A stretch of DNA of 64,000 bases from Verrucomicrobiota bacterium (GTDB taxonomy: Bacteria > Verrucomicrobiota > Verrucomicrobiia > Opitutales > UBA953), in contig JAURFU010000004.1 of assembly GCA_030834165.1 (NCBI GenBank), forward strand, positions 1-64,000, read 5' to 3'. Numbering within the stretch: position 1 is the stretch's first letter; each line of letters starts with the position of its first letter. The position numbers and the translations under genes are program-made. Positions 41,081 to 49,606 of this stretch are shown here, in pieces. Below the pieces are notes generated by a model that saw nothing but the letters and a program-made list of their open reading frames with translations, had not been told where the DNA came from and did no database searches.

Positions 41081-43021
41081 ATGGGCGGACACATGAGCGC
41101 CTCCGCCGCCGTCCTTTCGCTTCTCCAAGCCGCCCGGGACCAGGGGCGGCTTTCCGCCGCCAGCCTGGCCAATGCCGGGGATTGGCTCCGTTCCGGCGCC
41201 CTGCCGGCCGAAGCCTTGGCCTCCCTGCGCGATCTCTGCGAACGGGGCGCCTGGGCCGAACTCGAGGATCGTTTCTACAAAGGCATCGCCTTCGGCACCG
41301 GGGGCATGCGCGGTCGGACGGTCGGCCGGGTCTCCGCCGCCAACGAGGTCGACGCCGAGGGTCTGCCGGTCCGCGCCGCCATCGGTTCGGCCTGCCTCAA
41401 CGACGTGAACGTCCTCCGCGCCGTCATCGGTCTTTGGAAGCACGTCTCCGCCACCCAGCCCGGCGCCCGCCTGGTGGTCGCCCATGACGTCCGTCATTTC
41501 TCCCGTCATTTCGCCGAACTGATCGCCGGCGCCTGGACCGAACTCGGCGGCGAGGCTTATCTCTTCGCCGGCGCCCGGTCGACGCCTCAGCTCAGCTTCA
41601 CGGTCCGTCACCTCGGCGCGCAGGCCGGCGTCGTCATCACGGCCAGCCACAATCCTTCGCACGACAACGGCTTCAAGTGCTGCCTCGGCGACGGCGGCCA
41701 GGTCCTGCCTCCGCATGACGCCGCCATCGTCGCCGAAGTCGGCAAGCTCGGCCCCGCCGACGTCGCGCCTTATCTTGAGAAGGACCTCAGCCGCGTGCTC
41801 GCCGTGCCCGCCTCGGCGGAAGACGCCTACCTCGCCCGCCTCGCCGGCGTCGTGCTCGACCCGGAGGTCATCTCCCGTCACGAGCCGAAGGTCGTCTACA
41901 CCAACGTGCACGGTACGGGCGACGTCATGGTCGTGCCGGCGCTGCGTCGGGTGGGCATCGACCCGCACGTCGTCGAAGAACAGCGCGAGCACGACGGCCG
42001 CTTCCCGACCGTCGCCTCCCCGAACCCGGAGAACGCCAGCACCTTCGCCCTCGCGCTGAAGCTCGCCGACGAGATCGGCGCCGACCTCATCCTCGCGACC
42101 GATCCGGATTCGGACCGCGTCGGCGTGGCCTGTCCGCTGCCCGCCGGCGGCCATCGCCTCCTCAGCGGCAACGAGGTCGCGGCCTTGCTCGCCGAATTCC
42201 GCCTCTCTTCCCTGAAGGACGCGGGCATCCTCCCCGAGGCCGGCACGCCCAACGCCGCCGTGGTGAAGTCGCTCGTGACCACGCCGCTCGTCGCCGCCAT
42301 CTGCGCCCGCCACGGCGTCCGCTGCGTCGAGACGCTCGTCGGCTTCAAGTGGATCGCCCGCAAGCTCGAGAACTGGCACCGTCGCCTCGCCGAAGGCGCC
42401 GGCGCCGACGCTCCCGCGCTCCCGCTGCGCCGCCGCGCCCCGCTGGCCCTCCGTCACTCGACGCTCTTCCTGCTGGGCGCCGAAGAGAGCTATGGCTACC
42501 TCGCCGACGACGCCGTCCGCGACAAGGACGCCAACGCCACGGTGGTCATGCTCTGCGAGTTCGCCGCCCTGCTGCGCTCGCGCGGCCGCACGCTCCTCGA
42601 CGCGCTCGACGTCCTGCACCTGCGCCACGGCGCGCACCATGAGGACCTGCTGAATCTTTCCTTCGAAGGCGCCGAGGGCGCCGCGTGCATCCGACGCATC
42701 GTCGCCTCCTGGCGCAAGTCCCCGCCCGCCGTGATCGACGGCTCGAAGGTCCTGCGCGTCACCGACTACGAGCGCGACAAGGTGCTCGACGCCGAAGGCG
42801 AACGCGTGCCGCCCGAGGAGTTCATCCTCGCCGAGCTGGCCGACGGCCGCCGCCTCGCCGTCCGCGCCTCCGGCACCGAGCCGAAGGCGAAGTTCTATTC
42901 CTTCGCCAAGGCCGACGTCGCCGACGCCGACGACCTGGCCGCCGCCCGCGAACGCGCCCGCCGCTCCGCCCTCGCCCTCCGCGGCTGGCTCGAGGCCGAC
43001 GCGAAGCTCCGCGCCAAATAA
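41081..43021 (+). CDS. Phospho-sugar mutase (phosphoglucomutase/phosphomannomutase family)
   Basis: Catalytic VVITASHNPSHDNGFKC, metal loop ATDPDSDRVGVA, sugar loop GAEESYGYL; start 41081 or 41093. Confidence 0.93.
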   Translation: MGGHMSASAAVLSLLQAARDQGRLSAASLANAGDWLRSGALPAEALASLRDLCERGAWAELEDRFYKGIAFGTGGMRGRTVGRVSAANEVDAEGLPVRAAIGSACLNDVNVLRAVIGLWKHVSATQPGARLVVAHDVRHFSRHFAELIAGAWTELGGEAYLFAGARSTPQLSFTVRHLGAQAGVVITASHNPSHDNGFKCCLGDGGQVLPPHDAAIVAEVGKLGPADVAPYLEKDLSRVLAVPASAEDAYLARLAGVVLDPEVISRHEPKVVYTNVHGTGDVMVVPALRRVGIDPHVVEEQREHDGRFPTVASPNPENASTFALALKLADEIGADLILATDPDSDRVGVACPLPAGGHRLLSGNEVAALLAEFRLSSLKDAGILPEAGTPNAAVVKSLVTTPLVAAICARHGVRCVETLVGFKWIARKLENWHRRLAEGAGADAPALPLRRRAPLALRHSTLFLLGAEESYGYLADDAVRDKDANATVVMLCEFAALLRSRGRTLLDALDVLHLRHGAHHEDLLNLSFEGAEGAACIRRIVASWRKSPPAVIDGSKVLRVTDYERDKVLDAEGERVPPEEFILAELADGRRLAVRASGTEPKAKFYSFAKADVADADDLAAARERARRSALALRGWLEADAKLRAK

Positions 43022-43026
43022 GACTC

Positions 43027-43260
43027 ATGAAGACCCCGTTCCTCCTGCCTCTGCTGTTCCTCGTGGGTTGCGCCGCCGGCCCGGTCGGCGACCAGTCCTT
43101 CGTCGTCGAGAAGACGCCCGCCGCGGCCGCCTTGTCGGGTCAGCCGGCCGCCGACGGCACGCTCAAGGAGCGCGTCCGCGAGGCCAACGAGAAGAACGAC
43201 GAGCGCCTGCTCAAGCGTGACTGGCGCGCGGCTAAGCCCGCCGTCGGCCCGCAGCCGTAA
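43027..43260 (+). CDS. Small lipoprotein, 77 aa
   Basis: Lipobox MKTPFLLPLLFLVGCAAG; start at ATG 43027. Confidence 0.65.
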   Translation: MKTPFLLPLLFLVGCAAGPVGDQSFVVEKTPAAAALSGQPAADGTLKERVREANEKNDERLLKRDWRAAKPAVGPQP

Positions 43261-43262
43261 GC

Positions 43263-44162
43263 TTACCGCAGCTTCGTCCCGAAGTGCCGGACGAAGTAGG
43301 CCTCGAGCGATTCCGCGATCGCCTTGGCCGTGGCCGCCCGGTGGGCCGGCGTGTCCCGCATCGGTCCCGGCACCTCGAGCTGCGCGGCGTCGAGCTGCGA
43401 CTTGTCGCGCGATCCGTGCGCTTCGATGTCATAGGCGCCGTTGAAGTAAGGATCGTCCAGGAGCACGACTTCGCGCGGCGAGGGCACCGCGGCGACGCCG
43501 CGGGCCGCGAACAATCCGCCGAGGCTCGTCTCGCCGCGGAGGAGTTCGGAGAACTTCGCCGGCGTCCGCTGGCTCAGCCAGCGGATCGAAGACCTCGCGG
43601 CGACGGACTTGTCGGAGTCCAGGCGTTCGTCGGAAAGGCGCAGCTTGGACGCCTTCACCAGGTAGCCGATCTCGATGCGCGGCTTCGGGTGGCCGTGCGA
43701 GTGGATGTCCAGGTACAGGCCATGCTTCGAGCGGGCGAGCACGGCGGCCTCGGCTTCGTCGATGGCGGCGTGGTATTCGCGCCAGACCTGTTCGGCCCTC
43801 GGCTGTCCGGCGGCGCCTTCCCCGATCTCCCGGTTGCAGTCCACCTTCTTGCGCGAGAGTTCGCAGACGATGAGCTGCGGCGCGGCGCCGCAACGTTCGC
43901 GCAGGGCGTCCCGCAGGGCGTGGCCCAGGGCGGCGGCGTAGGAGTCCCGCACGGTCACGCCGCGCGTGCGGTCCGGGATGTCCGCAGGCTTGGCCGCGCC
44001 GTCATGCGGGACCGAGAGGACGACGGGGAGTTCGCCTGACCAATGGCGGATGAAACCCGAGGCGCTGGTCCGCGGGGCTTCCGCGGACGGCTCCGCCGCC
44101 GCCGCGACGACCGCGAGCAGGGACAGGCAGAGCGTGACCAACGGGGCGGACGGCCGGGGCAT
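43263..44162 (-). CDS. N-formylglutamate amidohydrolase-family exported protein
   Basis: 299 aa; signal peptide; VVLSVPHDG, DIHSHGHP. Confidence 0.65.
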   Translation of the reverse strand: MPRPSAPLVTLCLSLLAVVAAAAEPSAEAPRTSASGFIRHWSGELPVVLSVPHDGAAKPADIPDRTRGVTVRDSYAAALGHALRDALRERCGAAPQLIVCELSRKKVDCNREIGEGAAGQPRAEQVWREYHAAIDEAEAAVLARSKHGLYLDIHSHGHPKPRIEIGYLVKASKLRLSDERLDSDKSVAARSSIRWLSQRTPAKFSELLRGETSLGGLFAARGVAAVPSPREVVLLDDPYFNGAYDIEAHGSRDKSQLDAAQLEVPGPMRDTPAHRAATAKAIAESLEAYFVRHFGTKLR

Positions 44163-44206
44163 GCGACAGGAAATCCCGGCGCGCCGGACCGGTCAAGCGG
44201 GCTTGC

Positions 44207-45304
44207 TCAGCGGACGGCGCCGCCGGCGAGCAGGGCGCGGACCGCGGCGTCCTCGGGGACGCTGTCGGACGTGCCGGCGGCGCCGATGCCGTCCTGCAGG
44301 ACGAAGCGCAGCTTGCCGCCGCGCACCTTCTTGTCGCGGCGCATCGCGGCGAGCATGGGCTCGAGCGGGAGCGGCGAGCGGAGGGCGGTCGGCAGGAGGT
44401 GCGCCTTCAGCGCGGCTTCGACCTGTTCGGCCTGGGCGGCGGTGCAGTGCCTGAGCTCGGCGGAAAGGCGCGCGGCCATCACCAGGCCGATCGCCACGGC
44501 CTCGCCGTGCAGGTAGGTGCCGTAGCCGGCGGTGGCCTCGATGGCGTGACCGAAGGTGTGGCCGAGGTTGAGGAGCGCGCGGCCGCCTTGGGCGCTGGTC
44601 TCGCGTTCGTCGCCGGCGACCACGGCCGCCTTGATCTCGACGCAGCGGCGGATGACGCGCGGGAGGAGCGCATGGTTCCAGTCGAGGGGGGCGTTCTGTT
44701 CGAGCAGGCCGAAGAGGTCGGCGTCGGCGATGATGCCGTGCTTGATCACCTCGGCCATGCCCGCGGCGAATTCACGCGGCGGCAGCGTGGCCAGCAGGTC
44801 GGTGTCGGCGTAGACCGCCGTGGGCTGGTGGAAGCTGCCGACGAGGTTCTTGCCGGCGGACAGGTTGATGCCCGTCTTGCCGCCGACCGAGCTGTCGACC
44901 ATCGCGAGCAGCGTGGTCGGGAGCTGATAGAAATCGACGCCGCGCTGGTAGGAAGCGGCCGCGAAGCCGGCGAGGTCGCCGACGACGCCGCCGCCGAGCG
45001 CGAAGACCGCGCCGTCGCGGGCCACGCCGTTGGCGGCGAGGAAATCCCAGACACGCGCGAGTTCGGCGGCGGACTTCGCCGTCTCGCCGTCGGAAGCGGT
45101 GGCGAGGACCGGCATCAGCCGCGCGAGTTCGGCCGCGAAGCCGGACTGCGCCGCGGCGACGCCGGGCGACGTGATCGCGACGCACTTCTGGCCGGAAGCC
45201 AGCCGGCGTTCGGCCGCGGCCAAGGCCTCGCGGCGCATCCCGGCCCCGATGCGGACGGGGTAGGAGCGCGAGCCTAGTTCGACGGTGACGGTCTCGGCCG
45301 ACAT
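44207..45304 (-). CDS. aroB: 3-dehydroquinate synthase
   Basis: 365 aa; ALGGGVVGDLAGFAAASYQRGVDFYQLPTTLLAMVDSSVGGKTGIN. Confidence 0.97.
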   Translation of the reverse strand: MSAETVTVELGSRSYPVRIGAGMRREALAAAERRLASGQKCVAITSPGVAAAQSGFAAELARLMPVLATASDGETAKSAAELARVWDFLAANGVARDGAVFALGGGVVGDLAGFAAASYQRGVDFYQLPTTLLAMVDSSVGGKTGINLSAGKNLVGSFHQPTAVYADTDLLATLPPREFAAGMAEVIKHGIIADADLFGLLEQNAPLDWNHALLPRVIRRCVEIKAAVVAGDERETSAQGGRALLNLGHTFGHAIEATAGYGTYLHGEAVAIGLVMAARLSAELRHCTAAQAEQVEAALKAHLLPTALRSPLPLEPMLAAMRRDKKVRGGKLRFVLQDGIGAAGTSDSVPEDAAVRALLAGGAVR

Positions 45305-45346
45305 GGGTTCACGCTGGGGCGAGGCGCCCTCGCTGGCAAGACAACC

Positions 45347-46249
45347 TCACTCCGGCAGGCCGACGATCGAACGGGCGTAGGCCCGCGCGTCGAAGGGCTG
45401 GAGGTCAGCCGGCTGTTCGCCGACGCCGATGAAGCGGACCGGCACGCCGAGTTCGCGGACCACGGCGACGAGCGCGCCGCCGCGGGCGGTGCCGTCGAGC
45501 TTGGTCACGATGAGGCCGGTGAGGCCGACGGCTTCATGGAAGATGCGCGCCTGTTCGATGGAGTTCGCGCCGAGCGAGCCGTCGAGGACGAGCCACTTCT
45601 CGTGCGGGGCGCCGGCGTGGGCCTTGGTCGTCACGCGCACGACCTTGCGGAGTTCCTCCAGCAGGTGCGCCTTGGTGTGCAGGCGCCCGGCGGTGTCGAG
45701 GATCACGAGGTCGGCGCCGCGCGCCACGCCCGCCTTGACGGCGTCGAACGCGACCGCCGCGGGATCGGCGCCGGCGGCGGCGCCGACGACTTCGACGCCG
45801 AGCCGGTCCGCCCAGGCGGAAAGTTGTTCGCCGGCCGCCGCGCGGAACGTGTCGCATGCGCCGAGCAGGCAGGACCGGCCCTCCTGGCGCCAGCGCCAGG
45901 CGAGCTTGGCCGCGGTCGTCGTCTTGCCGGCGCCGTTGACGCCGAGGAGCATGATGACGTGCGGCTTCGAGAGGGTGCTCGCCGGCGCGGCCTCGCCCCC
46001 CAGCGCGCGGACGATGCTTTCGGCCGCGGCTTCGGCGGGCGAGGTCTTGCGCAGGGCGGCGTCGGTCTTCCAGGCGGCGCGCGCCGCTTCGACCACCTCA
46101 TCGGCGGTGGCCGGGCCGAAGTCGCCCGCGATCAGGCGCTCACGCAGCTCTTCGGCGGCCGCGGCGTCCATCGGACGCGCCAGCAGGTTGGCCACGGCCT
46201 CGGCCGTGCGGCTCAGGCCCGCCTTCAGTCGCTCGAAGAAGCCCGCCAT
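45347..46249 (-). CDS. ftsY: Signal recognition particle receptor FtsY
   Basis: 300 aa; GVNGAGKTTTAAKLAW, DTAGRLHTKAHLLEELRK, TKLDGTARGG. Confidence 0.96.
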   Translation of the reverse strand: MAGFFERLKAGLSRTAEAVANLLARPMDAAAAEELRERLIAGDFGPATADEVVEAARAAWKTDAALRKTSPAEAAAESIVRALGGEAAPASTLSKPHVIMLLGVNGAGKTTTAAKLAWRWRQEGRSCLLGACDTFRAAAGEQLSAWADRLGVEVVGAAAGADPAAVAFDAVKAGVARGADLVILDTAGRLHTKAHLLEELRKVVRVTTKAHAGAPHEKWLVLDGSLGANSIEQARIFHEAVGLTGLIVTKLDGTARGGALVAVVRELGVPVRFIGVGEQPADLQPFDARAYARSIVGLPE

Positions 46250-46252
46250 GGC

Positions 46253-47035
46253 TCAGCCGCCCTCGGCCTTGCGCGGGTCGCGCCCCAGTTCTTCCTTGTA
46301 GCTGTCGAGGATGCCGTTGACGAAACGCTTGGACTCCTCGGTCGAGAACTCCTTGGCGATGTCGACGGCCTCGTTGATGCTCACGACCGGCGGGATGTCC
46401 GTCCGGCGCATGAGTTCGAAGACGGCCACGCGCAGGATGGCGAGGTCGACGCGCGCGATGCGGCCGAAGGCCCAGTTCTTGGCGTACTTGCCGATGACCT
46501 CGTCGATGAGGGCGAGGTCCCGGATGACGCCTTGGATGAGTTCCTCGGCGAAGGCGTAATACTCGCGGGGCTGCGGGCGCTCGGAGAAGAAGTCGAAGAG
46601 GCCCGTGACCATGTCGGGGTGGCGTTGGAGCTCCCAGGAGCAGAGGAACTGCATGGCCGCGACGCGGCTGTCATGGCGACGGTTGCGTTTGGCGGGCGGC
46701 GCGGCGGGGTCGGCCGCGGCGGGTTCGTCCGGGGCGACGATGGCGATCTCGACGCCGGCGGGCACGTTATGGCGGCGGAACGCGTCGACGGTCTTCTGGT
46801 TGGAGCCGATGATCTCGATGAGGCGGCGGTGGCTGCGGATCTCCTCGCGGAGGGCCGTGCGCGGTTCCTCGACCTGCGAGGGGAGCGGGAAGGGCCCCGA
46901 GATGCGGGCGCCGGAGCCGGCGACGCTGGCGATGATGTCGGCCGCGGTCTGGTCCGCCATGCGGTAGTCGACGCCTTTGATCCGGATGCGGATCTTGGCG
47001 CGCGCGGAGGCGGAAACAGGCGAGTCGTTGTCCAT
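46253..47035 (-). CDS. nusB: Fusion protein: N-terminal ribosomal protein S10 (NusE)-like domain plus C-terminal NusB
   Basis: 260 aa single ORF; residues ~14-100 align with S10 (KIRIRIKGVDYRMADQTAADI...GPFPLP...EIRSHRRLIEII...KTVDAFRRHNVPAGVEIAI); residues ~117-255 are NusB (RVAAMQFLCSWEL...VSINEAVDIAKEFSTEESKRFVNGILD). Confidence 0.92.
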   Translation of the reverse strand: MDNDSPVSASARAKIRIRIKGVDYRMADQTAADIIASVAGSGARISGPFPLPSQVEEPRTALREEIRSHRRLIEIIGSNQKTVDAFRRHNVPAGVEIAIVAPDEPAAADPAAPPAKRNRRHDSRVAAMQFLCSWELQRHPDMVTGLFDFFSERPQPREYYAFAEELIQGVIRDLALIDEVIGKYAKNWAFGRIARVDLAILRVAVFELMRRTDIPPVVSINEAVDIAKEFSTEESKRFVNGILDSYKEELGRDPRKAEGG

Positions 47036-47038
47036 CGT

Positions 47039-47575
47039 TCAGTTCTGGGCGAAGGGTTCCTGGCCGCCGCGCTTGCGTTCCTCGTCCTCGACCTGGTCGA
47101 GGCGGGCGCCGAGCGTGACGCGGTGACGGGCCATGGTGAGGGCGGCGTGGGCGAACTCCGTGCCGCGGTCCAGCGAACCCTGGCAGCGGGCGACGGCCTG
47201 CTCGCGGGTGTTCGTCACGACGATGCCGTTGATCATCGGGACTTCGGAGCGGATGGCCGCGTCCTGGAGGGCCTGGGCCGTCGAGTGCGCGATGATCTCG
47301 TGGTGCGGGGTGTCGCCGGCGACGACGACGCCGAGGGCGATGACGCAGTCATAATCACCGGTCATGGCCGACATGTAGGCGGCGTAAGGGATCTCGCCGG
47401 AGCCGGGGACGGCGACTTCGACGATCGAGGCGGCGGGCACGCCGGCGGCGCGCAGGCCTTTGATGGCGTTCTTCTTCAGGGCCTGGACCAGCTCGCCATT
47501 GTAACCCGCGGCCACGAGGGCGAAGCGGAGTTCGGCGCCATCGATGGCGTCAGGGGTGGGCTTGTCGAGGCTCAT
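47039..47575 (-). CDS. ribH: 6,7-dimethyl-8-ribityllumazine synthase
   Basis: FALVAAGYNGELVQAL, VPGSGEIPYAAYM, ALGVVVAGDTPHHEII; start trimmed to ATG 47575. Confidence 0.95.
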   Translation of the reverse strand: MSLDKPTPDAIDGAELRFALVAAGYNGELVQALKKNAIKGLRAAGVPAASIVEVAVPGSGEIPYAAYMSAMTGDYDCVIALGVVVAGDTPHHEIIAHSTAQALQDAAIRSEVPMINGIVVTNTREQAVARCQGSLDRGTEFAHAALTMARHRVTLGARLDQVEDEERKRGGQEPFAQN

Positions 47576-47644
47576 GGCGGAAGAACGGACGTCCGATGGA
47601 GTCGCTTCGGACCAAGCCTGCAAGCGGAAACAACCGTCCGCTTC

Positions 47645-48721
47645 TCAGAAGGGCACCTGTTCGACGATCTCCAGACCGTAACCGCCGAGGCCAACGACCT
47701 TGCGCGGGTTGTTCGTGATGAGACGGATGCGGCGGAGGCCGAGGTGCGAAAGGATCTGGGCGCCGATGCCGTAGTCGCGCGCGTCCATCTTGCCGAGGCG
47801 CACGCCGTCCTGGTCGGCCTGCATGCCCCCGAAGGGCTGGGCGACGTGGACGATGACGCCGTGGCCGGCCTTGGCGACGGCTTCGAAACTGGAGGCGAGC
47901 GAGGCGCCCGCGCCGAAGGCGCTGCCCTTGAAGAGGTCGCCAAGCATGTTCTCGCGCTGGACGCGGACGAGCGTGGGCGTCTCGTCCGGCCGGCCGAGGG
48001 TGAAGACGAGGTGCTGACGTCCGTCCGGCAGCGAACGGTAGACGCGGAGCGTGAACTCGCCCCAGGCTGATTTGAAGGGGCTTTCGGCGACGGGCTCGAC
48101 GAGACGTTCGCGGCGGTGGCGGAACTCGATGAGCTGCGCGATGGAGATCATGTGCAGGCCGAACTTCCGCTTGAGTTCGACGAGCTCCGGCAGGCGGGCC
48201 ATCGAGCCGTCTTCGTTCAGGATCTCGCAGATGACGCCGCTGGGGTGCAGGCCGGCGAGCGACGCGAGGTCGACCGCGGCTTCGGTGTGACCGGCGCGCT
48301 GGAGCACGCCGCCCGGACGGGCGAGGAGCGGGAAGATGTGACCGGGCTGCACGAGCGCCTCGGGTTTGGCCTGCGGGTCGGCGAGGATCGCGATGGTCTT
48401 CGCGCGGTCGTAGGCGGAGATGCCGGTGGAGATCCCTTCGGCGGCGTCGACGGACACCGCGAAGGCGGTGCGCTGCGACTCGCGGTTCTCGGGCACCATC
48501 TGGGAGATGCCCAGTCGGCGCAGCTGATGCTCGACGGTCGGGACGCAGATGAGTCCGCGCGCATGGCGGATCATCATGTTGACCGTCTCCGGCGTGGCCT
48601 TGGAGGCCGCCATGACGAGGTCACCCTCGTTCTCGCGGTTCTCGTCGTCGGTCACGATGACGAGCTTCCCGGCGGCGATGTCCGCCAGGGCTTCCTCGAT
48701 GGTGTCGAAGGGCTCGTTCAT
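47645..48721 (-). CDS. ribB: 3,4-dihydroxy-2-butanone 4-phosphate synthase fused to a degenerate GTP cyclohydrolase II-like domain
   Basis: 358 aa; intact DDENRENEGDLVMAA, GHTEAAVDLASLAGL; GCHII half lacks the zinc Cys motif (GDLFKGSAFGAGA instead of GD..SLRCDCG). Confidence 0.92.
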   Translation of the reverse strand: MNEPFDTIEEALADIAAGKLVIVTDDENRENEGDLVMAASKATPETVNMMIRHARGLICVPTVEHQLRRLGISQMVPENRESQRTAFAVSVDAAEGISTGISAYDRAKTIAILADPQAKPEALVQPGHIFPLLARPGGVLQRAGHTEAAVDLASLAGLHPSGVICEILNEDGSMARLPELVELKRKFGLHMISIAQLIEFRHRRERLVEPVAESPFKSAWGEFTLRVYRSLPDGRQHLVFTLGRPDETPTLVRVQRENMLGDLFKGSAFGAGASLASSFEAVAKAGHGVIVHVAQPFGGMQADQDGVRLGKMDARDYGIGAQILSHLGLRRIRLITNNPRKVVGLGGYGLEIVEQVPF

Positions 48722-48727
48722 GAAAGT

Positions 48728-48756
48728 GGGAGGTTCGAACTTGGTCGTAACCTCCC
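48728..48756 (-). promoter_or_regulatory. Perfect 8-bp hairpin immediately upstream of ribB start
   Basis: gggaggtt (48728-48735)/aacctccc (48749-48756), 13-nt loop; ribB ATG begins at 48721. Confidence 0.5.
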
Positions 48757-48765
48757 ATGGTGCAA

Positions 48766-48785
48766 GCGGGGAGATGGGTCCCCGC
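48766..48785 (-). promoter_or_regulatory. Second perfect 7-bp hairpin in the ribB leader
   Basis: gcgggga (48766-48772)/tccccgc (48779-48785), 6-nt loop. Confidence 0.4.
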
Positions 48786-48807
48786 CGGTGAAAAAGAGCC
48801 GGATGGC

Positions 48808-49557
48808 TTATTTGGCGGCCTTAGCCTTGCCCTTGCCTTTGGCGGCACCCTTGCCCTTGGCGGCGGGCGCGGCGGGCTTCGGCGCGGCGGCCATGGCTTC
48901 GGCGATCTGCGCGCTGGCTTCCTTCCAGGAGGCCTTGGGCTCGGCCTTGGCGCTCCAGATCACGAGATTACGGAAAGTGGCCGACTGTCCGCCGCAGGTG
49001 AAGCCCGGGTTGGCTTTCTCGGCCTTGAAGAGTTCGTCGCGCCCGAAACCGCTGATCTTGCCGTCGATCGTCGCGACCATCGTGTCGCCGACCATCTCCA
49101 GCACGACGCGGTGCCAGCTGCCGGCTTCGAACGCCTGCGCCTGGTTCAGGAAGATCACGGACTTGTCGGGGCCGTCGTGGTCATGGTCGTCCTTCTGGAT
49201 GCGCAGGGAGGTCGGCGTGATGAGCACGCGGGCGACGTGTTCCTTGGCGTCATTGATGCTCAGCGAGACGGACTTGGCGCCATCGAGGCGGAAATCGAAG
49301 GCGGCGACGAAGTCCTGGAGCTTCGTGTTCACGCGGCCGGCGGCGCCATGCATGTCGGCAGGGAGTTCTTCGACGCGGATGCCGTCGGCGGTTCGCTCCC
49401 ACTTGCCTTTGGCGATCTTCCACTGGGCGGCGGTCGCTTCCTTGGTAAGGGCGTCGGCGACGAGCTCCTTGTCCGGCTGCGCGAGCAGGGTGGCCGGGGC
49501 TTCGGCGGCGCTGAGCGGGGAGAGGAAGGCAAGCAGGGCGAGGAGGCGGAGCGACAT
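48808..49557 (-). CDS. Exported LamG/DUF1080-like (concanavalin-type) protein with Lys/Ala/Gly-rich C-terminal tail
   Basis: 249 aa; signal peptide; FEAGSWHRVVLEMVGDTMVATIDGKISGFG; tail AAKGKGAAKGKGKAKAAK. Confidence 0.6.
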   Translation of the reverse strand: MSLRLLALLAFLSPLSAAEAPATLLAQPDKELVADALTKEATAAQWKIAKGKWERTADGIRVEELPADMHGAAGRVNTKLQDFVAAFDFRLDGAKSVSLSINDAKEHVARVLITPTSLRIQKDDHDHDGPDKSVIFLNQAQAFEAGSWHRVVLEMVGDTMVATIDGKISGFGRDELFKAEKANPGFTCGGQSATFRNLVIWSAKAEPKASWKEASAQIAEAMAAAPKPAAPAAKGKGAAKGKGKAKAAK

Positions 49558-49606
49558 GGGAGGAGGGGTGTGAGGATATAACCGCGGAAACGGACGAGGG
49601 TTCCGA

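Noticed and set aside
46253-47035. Possibility that the S10-NusB protein is an assembly or frameshift artefact
   Set aside because: Single uninterrupted frame, coherent linker, normal start 3 nt after the ribH stop, and no rpsJ neighbours nearby that a chimeric join would bring in; long-read confirmation would still help.
45536-48070. 844-aa plus-strand ORF across ftsY/nusB/ribH/ribB
   Set aside because: Spans four well-supported minus-strand genes; codon-shadow artefact.
48722-48807. FMN riboswitch upstream of ribB
   Set aside because: Leader is only 86 nt and lacks the recognisable conserved RFN blocks; only simple hairpins are visible.
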